This document shows positions 56,409-64,000 of a stretch of DNA of 64,000 nt, one piece after another. A model generated the notes under the pieces. The model did no database searches and was not told where the DNA came from. It saw nothing but the letters and a program-made list of their open reading frames with translations. A program made the position numbers and the translations under genes. How positions within the stretch are numbered: position 1 is the first letter of the stretch; each line of letters begins with the position of its first letter. Source of the DNA: Rhynchospora pubera (lineage: Eukaryota; Streptophyta; Magnoliopsida; Poales; Cyperaceae); assembly GCA_028095005.1 (NCBI GenBank), contig CM051459.1:15610699-15674698 (forward strand), written 5' to 3'.

Positions 56409-56612
56409 ACTACAATGCCCACAGGCCACAGTCCACAGACAACACACATACACACAAAATCAAGCTGTACTTAGGACTCTATCATGCGTCTTAGTGGAGA
56501 CGGAGTACACCTTTAAACCAACTACACTACACATTGTGGCGTTTGGATCAAGTGAGAATTTGGAGAATTTTCTATTTCTAAGTATGAATTTGAAAATTGA
56601 TTACTGTCATCT

Positions 56613-56855
56613 GCAGTTTTGTCATCCCTGCCATCGCTAAATATAAAGTGAACATATACAGCAAACAAAGTGAATATATAGACGATCTAAATGAACACAT
56701 ACAAATAAATAAGTTGAATATGCATGTAAACTTCTGAACAAATGATGACAACACTTATTTGTTTGTAAGTGTTCACTTAGATCGTCTCTATGTTCACTTT
56801 ATTTGCTGTATATGTTCACTTTATATTTAGCGATGGCTGGGATGGTATATTTGCC
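56613..56855. mobile_element. Foldback MITE nested in another MITE
   Basis: The arm beginning CATCCCTGCCATCGCTAAAT (from 56621) is the near-perfect reverse complement of the segment ending ATTTAGCGATGGCTGGGATG (to about 56845), over roughly 75 bp each side. It interrupts an element whose flanking halves are 56535-56605 and 56870-56990. Confidence 0.72.
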
Positions 56856-57415
56856 AATGACAATTATAATTCCTGCATAAATTTATTATAAACAATCTAA
56901 ACTCTTTACAAAATTACACACTTCCCAATACTTTATGTCTAGCTAGGAATAGGAAATTTCTCCTATTCCTAAGTGATCCAAACAGCCCGAATTTGGAGAA
57001 TTTCAATGGGGCCGTTTGGATTACCCAAGGAATTTGAAAAATTTCATCTTCCTACCATTAATTTATTATAAACAATCGAAACTCTTCACAAAATTACACA
57101 TTTCTCAATAAATTTATTCCTAAGAATCATGCGAACCAAAAATGAGCTGAATTCACCAAAATTCTTCTTACTCGTCTCTTTCACAAAAACCGTATAACCG
57201 GAGATGAGCTGAATTCATCGCAATCATGCAGAATTCAGGGGACCCAAAAAATAACAAAGAAAAAATCATGCGAACCAAAAATGAAAATGAAAGTGGGGTT
57301 TTTTTATTTTTTTCAATGTGAGTTCTCCCAATTTGCTTCGGCTTATTCAATCAACAAAGTAGAAGAAAAAGGTAACTTTTTTTTTCTAAAAATAATTTAA
57401 ATTCTTGCTAGAATT

Positions 57416-57569
57416 GAGGATCAGCTTTTGATTTAGTGGTAAAAAATAATGCACCTTGAGTGAAAATGTCGCATGTTCGAAATCCGGCTGGAGTGTTTTA
57501 TATATATAGACATTTGATTTGATTTAAAAATAAATGGGTGGCTTAGACCTCTAATTTATCTTAAAAAAA
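57416..57569 (+). mobile_element. tRNA-derived SINE, copy B
   Basis: It has A-box-like TTAGTGGTAAAAAATAATGC, B-box GTTCGAAATCC (about 57475-57485) and a tail ending CTAATTTATCTT plus A. ATTCTTGCTAGAATT (57401-57415) and ATTCTCGCTAGAATT (57570-57584) form a 15-bp duplication with one mismatch. Confidence 0.78.
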
Positions 57570-58114
57570 ATTCTCGCTAGAATTATAGCTTAGAGTAATG
57601 CTAGAGTCAAACATATTTTATGTTAAATGAGATTTTATTCTCAACTATTGAAATTTCAAGTAGTCCATTCAAATCATTTGATATGAAGTAAAAAATTAAT
57701 TAGAAAATTGAAGATAAAAAATTAATTAGACTGAGAATTTTCTAAAATTCGAAAAAAGTAAAAAAAAATATATAATTTAGTAACTAAGGAGATTTCTGTA
57801 TGGAGAATAAGTTTAGTGGTTTAAATTGGCCATTGTAATTGCGAAAATGAGATTCAATCACATGACGGACTCAAAATGTCCAAGGCGTTTGATTTAGCTC
57901 TATTCTCATATCTTATCATCGCGGAAAATGTGGATGCAACAAATATGAACTGAATCTATGGTCCGTTTCATTTAAGAAACAAGAAAGTAAAATTATCAAA
58001 ATATGAAGTCCTTTATCCTTTCACACTGTCTATACTATGAAATTATTTAAAGAAAGAGCTTTGAAATTTAATTGTTAGCTGTAAGCTTCACCTCGTGGCC
58101 GTTTTTCCTTTTTT

Positions 58115-58720
58115 CATCCGTTTGGATGCGTTGAGAATAAGATAGGAAGAAGGAAGAAGGGAAAAAATTTATTGGGAATGGGTAAATTTATTGGGAAGTG
58201 TGTAATTTTTGTGAAGAGTTTGGATGGTTAGAAATAAATTTATTAGTAAAAAGTGGTTATTCCTTGGCTCCGTTTGGATGCGTTGAGAATAAGGGTGTGT
58301 TTGGATGGGTAGGGAATAGGAAATAGGAATAAGGAATTTCGATTTGCGTGCTTATTCTTATTATTGTGCAACCCAAACAACACAAGAATAAGAAATAAGG
58401 GCCCTTATTCCTATACTAACAAAACTATGGTATAAGAATAAGGATAAGCACGCAAACCGAAATTTTTTATTCATATTCCTTATTCCTGTCTTATTCCGTT
58501 GCATCCAAACACACCCTAAGATAGGAAGAAGGAAGAAGGGAAGAAATTTATTGGGAATGGGTAAATTTATTGGAAAGTGTGTAACTTTTGTGAAGAGTTT
58601 GGATGGTTAGAAATAAATTTATTGGTAAAAAGTGGTTATTCCTTATTCCGGGAAGAAGTCATCCAAATGGAGCCCTTATTCCTTATTCCGGGAAGAAACC
58701 ATCCAAACGGTGAAACGGAG
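58115..58720 (+). mobile_element. Tandem pair of related MITEs, the second interrupted
   Basis: Two copies of an element beginning CCGTTTGGATGCGTTGAGAA lie back to back (58117-58264 and 58268-58720). The first is uninterrupted in its left part. The second is split by a Tourist-like MITE at 58293-58516. Both share ATAGGAAGAAGGAAGAAGGG and GAGTTTGGATGGTTAGAAAT. Confidence 0.75.
58293..58516 (+). mobile_element. Tourist-like (PIF/Harbinger) MITE, copy 2, with TAA target duplication
   Basis: GGGTGTGTTTGGATG...GCATCCAAACACACCC is flanked by TAA at 58290-58292 and 58517-58519. The neighbouring MITE copy at about 58136-58141 shows the same site without the insertion (GAATAAGATAGG). TAA/TTA duplications are diagnostic of PIF/Harbinger. 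Confidence 0.85.
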
Positions 58721-60570
58721 CCTCAATTTTCTCGGTTAGTTTAGCGAGGTACACACGTAATATTTTAAGTGGGGGACATCAGTGGATCAAAGTTGATCTC
58801 CTTAATATCCAGGCCCCTGGTTTTTACTTAATATGGTAATATAAATTCAAAAAATGAGCGGAAGGGAGCTTTAAATGTCAAATTTTAAAATTTTTAAACA
58901 TAGTAGACGATGTCCATAATCTTTTATTTTTCTTTAGTCAGTTTGCACTTTGCACACTAAGCATATATTACATTAGCAACAAGGGAAAAAAAGGTCGTAG
59001 ACAAAACCTATTTAGTTCTAAAAGTTTCGCATTTTAAATCCTATCACCTTCACTTTTCTTTTACATTACCAAACAAACAGAATAGTGAATTAGTGGTGCA
59101 CTTTAGAAGAAAATAAACAAAAATTAGTTTGACGCAGGAGCATGAAAGCACCACATAGGGACCAGTCTAATTAATTACACTTGACAGCAATGAAACCTGA
59201 TTAGAGTGAGCTTTAACAAGAAAAAAAATGTTGATGGTGCGTGCGCCAACTGGATGGGTAGCTGTCTATACCGAATATTGTCAACGTCTTTTATAGGCCG
59301 GAAATTAGAGAAATTAATTTCTGACCTGATTCGAACGAATTTATCCGAACTGATCCTTTTTCAAGCTAACAAAATAGTTAAATTGATTAGATTATATGCC
59401 CAATTAGTGTTTATTTTTTTACAAAATAATAAAGTGCGTCTGAATATAGTACGGTATGGAGATGGTACGATACAGTAAGATACGATACAATACAAGAACT
59501 TAAATATGTTGTGTCTTTAGACACGCTATGTATGACTTTGATAGCATAGATACAAACACGGAACACAATACGACAAGATATGAGACACAACACGACACAA
59601 CATGACGAGCATCAAATTTACAATGACTAAAGATGATAAGTTTTATAAAATAACCAAAATATCAATATAATGTCTAATTTTTAAAAATATATTTGTAATT
59701 TGAATGTTTAATTTATCCATATAGGCTCCGTTTGGATAGGTGTGGGAAGAAGAGAAGAAATATTGAGAAGTGTGTAACTTTGTGAATAGTTTAGATTGTT
59801 TATAATTTTTTTTCTTACCTTCTTTGTTCTTCTTACTTCTTCTCAACGCATCCAAACAAAAGTATAAGTATATAATTATATTTTCACGAAAATTAAATGT
59901 GTCTAAACATAACGTGACATAGCACGTTTGAGAAAGACACGATACAATATAACAAGACATGTGATCAAAATATAACATATTTGATTCGACACGAAACTAC
60001 ACAATGAGATGTATTTAAAACTCTATCCCCAATACCCAACCTGAAGCACTTTTTTTGCTCCTTAACACGTGCATCTCTCTATTGGGACAAGTTGGAGTGG
60101 ATCTCTATTCTATTTTTAGAGTGATGAAGGCCTCAAGTGGAACTGGAGAGGGTTAGCCTGAGGAAGACTCCAAAATACGAAGATTTGTGACCCACTTATT
60201 CCAACAAGGGCTTTTTGTATAATATACACTTTTTCATATATTTGACATGTTTTTTATATTTTAACAAATGAAGTTGAATTGACATGTTATTAAGCAAAAC
60301 AGGTCATGGATTAGAGATTTTATGGTTGGTATTTAATTAGATCGGACCGGATTGGTTCTGACTTGAATGAAAACTAATTAATATTGTTGATTTGATTCAA
60401 ATTCGAATTCAATCTAACTCAACTTATTGACGTACCTCTGAATATGGCCGTCTTTCAAGTATAATGAAAACTGTCCCACTAGATAGTCACTATCTCGCTA
60501 GTATGTCTAAACAAAAAAATGTATATGGAAATTTTTTTTTTTTTGAAAAAAGAGGGATATCTTTACCATC

Positions 60571-60668
60571 CAACTTTTTTTTTGAAATTAAAGGTGCATG
60601 CGGGACTTGAATCCTTGACCTCATGAAGGCCAGCCTAGTGCTCTTACCACTGAGCTACTAGACCACAT
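60571..60668 (-). mobile_element. tRNA-like SINE of a second family
   Basis: On the minus strand: TGGTCTAGTAGCTCAGTGGT with A-box TAGCTCAGTGGTAAGAGC, then B-box GGATTCAAGTCCCG, then CCTTTAATTTC and an A-run. The head resembles a tRNA, but the body lacks a proper anticodon arm and acceptor pairing, so it is read as a SINE, not a tRNA gene. Confidence 0.65.
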
Positions 60669-62759
60669 GCAAACAATGGAAATTGAAACCTTAAAAAATT
60701 GCTTTCCATCAGGAGCAAACAATTGAAGTTAAATCGTCGGTAGAATGTGGCCTTTTTGAAAAAGAGCAGTTTTCACAGATAATTCACGTATATCACGTCA
60801 ACCATGTCCATTTATGATTTACAGATATTTTCATTTCTCAATAGCAAGTCGGTCAGTTTATTAAACTAGACAGTACTATCAACACTCAACACCGAAGACT
60901 TTCTACATAGCTGGAATACGCTTTTGAGTTCTGAGGTCTTAGAAGATCAGATTTCTTATAAGCTACATACATTAAACAAATTGGGTTCAGTGATTTGGCT
61001 CTGTTCCGTCAATCAAGTGGTTTTTGATTCGAATCAAGAAAAAAGCAATTTATTTTCAAATTTCTGATAACAAAATCGAAAAAAAAATGGGTTCAGTGTC
61101 TGCCACGAACTATCAATTGCAATCTGCAGTCACGAGAAAACCTGCCACTGCCAGACGGAAATTTTGTTTTTAACTTTTTTCTTTTAGATTCAAATTTTGT
61201 TATAATTATAAAAGGGAGTAAGATCAGGAAACTTTTTCTGTTATTTCTCTTATTATTTTTTTTTTCAAATTGGGAAAAAAAAAACTAATTGTTTGGCAAC
61301 GAAACGTTGAACTTCCAGAAATTAAAAGCAATCTTTGATTCAAGTAAACAGAGATTATTTTAATTCCTCATCTACTTCAATTTATTATTATTATTTTTTT
61401 TCATTTTTCTGAGGTCATTCCAGTCATACACTCATACTGAATCCGCCAATCTTATCCTTCAAAAGATTCAATTCTCCGTTTATTTCTAGACAAAATTTGG
61501 GTACACGCTAGTAATGGTTTTATATTATAATAAAGACATTGAGTTCCAATATTCTTTTTCTCTCCTTCTTCTCCTTCTTCTTCTTTTTTTTTTTTCTAAA
61601 AAAGTTCCAACTTTGAGATTCATCAAGAAGGTCAAACTAAGGGACTCACTCTACATGGTGCATGCTTTCCACATTGAACCGTGCATATGATACGTAGCAG
61701 CCAATTATATATACACATAACATTACAATATTTAGATTGGATAATCTAATTTAATTTTGATATAGTATATAAATCTGGTTCTAGTTATTTTACTCCTTTA
61801 AAAATCACATCAGAGTTTGATTCCTACCGTTCCATTTTTCAACAAAGAATTTAGATTTTTTTTTTTTTTTTTTGGATAAGCTAGATAATGATTTTAGCGT
61901 CAGTAAGTATTCGGGGTTATTTTATTTTTTTGAAGATTAAAGTAAGGCATCCAATTTGTTTTTATATTAAATGCTCTAGTCAGTTTTAAACTCGCGAATG
62001 CCACCTCAAATGTGTTGTCTTTTCACTACATAGAAAAATAAAATGTTATGTGAGTCTTTTATCTAGAGAGTATGCACAATTAATTTCTATATCCTTATTT
62101 TGTTTTGTTGAAAGTAATGGAGTTGTTTTTCAATTAAGAGAGAACGGGTGAATTCGTCAATGTAATTTTAAGAAAAAAATGTTTATATAAACCTAATACA
62201 ATGTTATATTAGTCTGAACCATTTAATGGGTCAAATGATAAAGAGTCAACCACAGTAAGTGTTATCAATTGATACTTTCGTTTAGTACAGGATACGGTCA
62301 ATTCAATTGTAAAGACTACATTATCAGAAATCTTCGATCGAGATTGGCCACAGAAAATAGCAATAAATCGAAATATATCTCCCCACGATAATGTTTTGCT
62401 TCATTTCTTTAATCACAAGTCACAACCAAACGGAAAGGTTAGCTACTACCTACTTGTGTTTTGCTTGAGGTTTTTTTTTTTTTTTCATTGTAGTATGGTC
62501 AAAGATATCTAGGCCCTTTTGATTTGTTTCTTTCATCAAAACTTCAAATGGAACAAAAGTTATATCATTATATCTAGGTACTGAAGCGATTGTGTGATAA
62601 CTTGCATCCATTTATCTTCTCATAAAATCTGAGTTGAACAAAATAATGCCCCTTGTAAGAAGACTTTGAAGCTAATACCAAAAAGTAAAAAAATAAAAAA
62701 TAAAAATGTATTGTTGGGTGGGTAGTTGGCAGAAAGGGAAAATATCACCAGTTTGATAT

Positions 62760-62915
62760 TGGGTGCGTTTGGATCGTTGGAAGAAAGAAGAAGAAGAAGG
62801 AAGAAGAAGAAAAAAAAAATTATAAACAATCCAAACTCTTCACAAAGTTACACACTTCCCAATACTTCTTTCTACTTCTTCCCTTCTTCCCACACCTATC
62901 CAAATGGAGCCTATA
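62760..62915 (-). mobile_element. MITE of the shared-core family
   Basis: GGGTGCGTTTGGATCGTTGG at the left and CACACCTATCCAAATGGAGCC at the right are inverted ends. The core TTATAAACAATCCAAACTCT matches the other copies. Confidence 0.65.
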
Positions 62916-64000
62916 TTAATAATTGATTCTTAAATATTTAAGTTGTGCTCCACAATCATTCAAAGAGAGGAGAGAGATTAGTTTAGGGAAGGCTAAAATA
63001 TTTTTAGTAAGGATGGATCCAAATAAGTTTTGATCCGAACATTGAGATTAATCAAAAAATTTAATCAAACTATACACATAATTTTGAAAGTACAAAATTT
63101 GTACAATATGAGATGGACGCTTTACTAGGCTATCATCTTTTCTCTATCGGCATCATTTCTGGAGCAAAATGAGATAATTATCATCCTTATTTTAAACTTC
63201 TGAAGCAGCACAGCATTAGACTACCGTCGTTTTGCCTTTTTTTACTTTTCCAATTTGTTCTGTAGACAAAAAGTAAAAAAGCACCGCGGCCAAAAAGAAA
63301 TAACAAATAAGAAAAATAATTGGAAGTTCGGTACCGTCAACACCCACTTGCACTTTTTGTAGAAATACACTAAAAAAAAGGTAAATACCAAGCGATCCAT
63401 TCCCGGATACAGAAATTGCAAGGGATATTGGAGATGTTTGGTTTTCAAGTCGATGACTGAGATGAGCAATAACAAATGAACAGGTCAAGGATGGCCCACT
63501 CGACAATCATGTGTCCTCTGTCGAACCCAACAAGTCGAGGATTCGGTTCATTAGTCCACAGTTGCCACTTCACCACCACTGTATGGCAAATTATTTCCAT
63601 AATTCCATCCACTTCAATTTGAGGCTCAGTTTAGGTGCAGCCTCGCTTTCTGCTTTCTGGCTACAAAACTGTCAAAACAAGAGAACGCAACCTATGGACA
63701 AAAACCTGTCTGGGACTTAGTATGGAGCGCAAGTGCGCAACCTGTTGGTCCCTTTTGGAAACATAGATGCGCCAGTCCATTTTTGTAGACAACAGTCCAA
63801 CTATTCATAAGATTATTTTCGAGGTAGCTACTGGTGCAAAACTGGCCCTTAGCTTACAGGGCTCTAGCCTAGTGAACTGCTAAGTTTGTTTTTCGCTTCT
63901 CGTTTTGTTGTGAGAAGTCACTGATTTTTACTTTTTCTTTGCGATTTCCCTCGTTGTAATACACTTAATTTCTTTTTTTAATTAATTAATTAAATCTGAT

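Larger units (their letters stand above)
53756..64000. other. Gene-poor, MITE-rich region
   Basis: The DUF21 promoter with a GA-rich leader (about 53776-53815) is at the left end. The rest has no supportable gene: MITEs, two SINE families, foldback elements, (TTTA)n-(TTA)n at about 56325-56406, and poly-T tracts. The last kilobase (63000-64000) contains nothing I can name. Confidence 0.6.

Noticed and set aside
56204..56494. Ile/Tyr-rich open frames
   Set aside because: They run through the (TTTA)n-(TTA)n microsatellite.
60595..60665. Functional tRNA gene on the minus strand
   Set aside because: Good A and B boxes, but no proper anticodon arm or acceptor pairing and an A-rich tail; reads as a SINE.
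63216..63720. Short frames at the right end of the window
   Set aside because: No motif, poor initiation context and AT-rich composition; no support for a gene.
1..64000. CRISPR arrays, bacterial operons or other prokaryotic systems
   Set aside because: No regularly spaced repeats with unique spacers; introns and transposon types are those of a plant nucleus.

Overview
This is nuclear DNA from a flowering plant. The evidence is spliced genes with plant-type introns, ANGUSTIFOLIA and PAM68-like genes, a chloroplast-type anthranilate phosphoribosyltransferase, AT-rich intergenic DNA, and dense plant transposons (CRM-type Ty3/gypsy, RTE LINE, MULEs, hAT and PIF/Harbinger MITEs, tRNA-derived SINEs). 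The species cannot be fixed from the sequence.

Host genes, left to right: (1) the 3' part of a spermidine-synthase-like methyltransferase gene (407-1698, +); (2) ANGUSTIFOLIA, a plant CtBP homologue, complete in eight coding exons (13080-22014, +); (3) an orphan RRM exon of an SR/SCL splicing-factor type (25782-25857, +); (4) an intronless PAM68-like chloroplast membrane protein gene (29137-29694, -); (5) an anthranilate phosphoribosyltransferase-like gene with ten coding exons (31702-35119, +); (6) a short intronless gene of unknown function (37275-37697, -); (7) a DUF21/CBS (CNNM-like) membrane protein gene with 13 coding exons (49017-53755, -).

The most unusual object is at 1885-9391. It is an endogenous pararetrovirus of badnavirus/tungrovirus type: a P2-like ORF, a polyprotein in the order MP-CP-protease-RT-RNase H, a separate fourth ORF with a splice acceptor just upstream, a TATA box, an AATAAA and a tRNA-Met primer-binding site. 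The virus lies between imperfect inverted repeats of about 95 bp, and outside these is a perfect 9-bp target duplication (TAAATACAA, 1876-1884 and 9392-9400). This has the form of a Mutator-like element carrying nearly a whole virus. The polyprotein is broken by five in-frame stops, yet stays in one frame for 5.4 kb.

ANGUSTIFOLIA intron 1 holds a complete young CRM-type LTR retrotransposon (14494-19606) in antisense, with 433-bp LTRs differing at three sites, a 5-bp TSD and an unbroken 1446-codon gag-pol whose 3' end runs into the LTR. From 37.7 to 49 kb and from 54 to 64 kb the DNA is mostly nested small transposons, including two non-autonomous MULE-like elements (40065-42047 and 42667-45449), a hAT MITE (39060-39349), two Tourist-like MITEs, SINEs, foldback elements and a 5'-truncated RTE LINE with an open reading frame.

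Exon boundaries were read by hand from splice sites, frame continuity and remembered family conservation. No alignment or database search was run.
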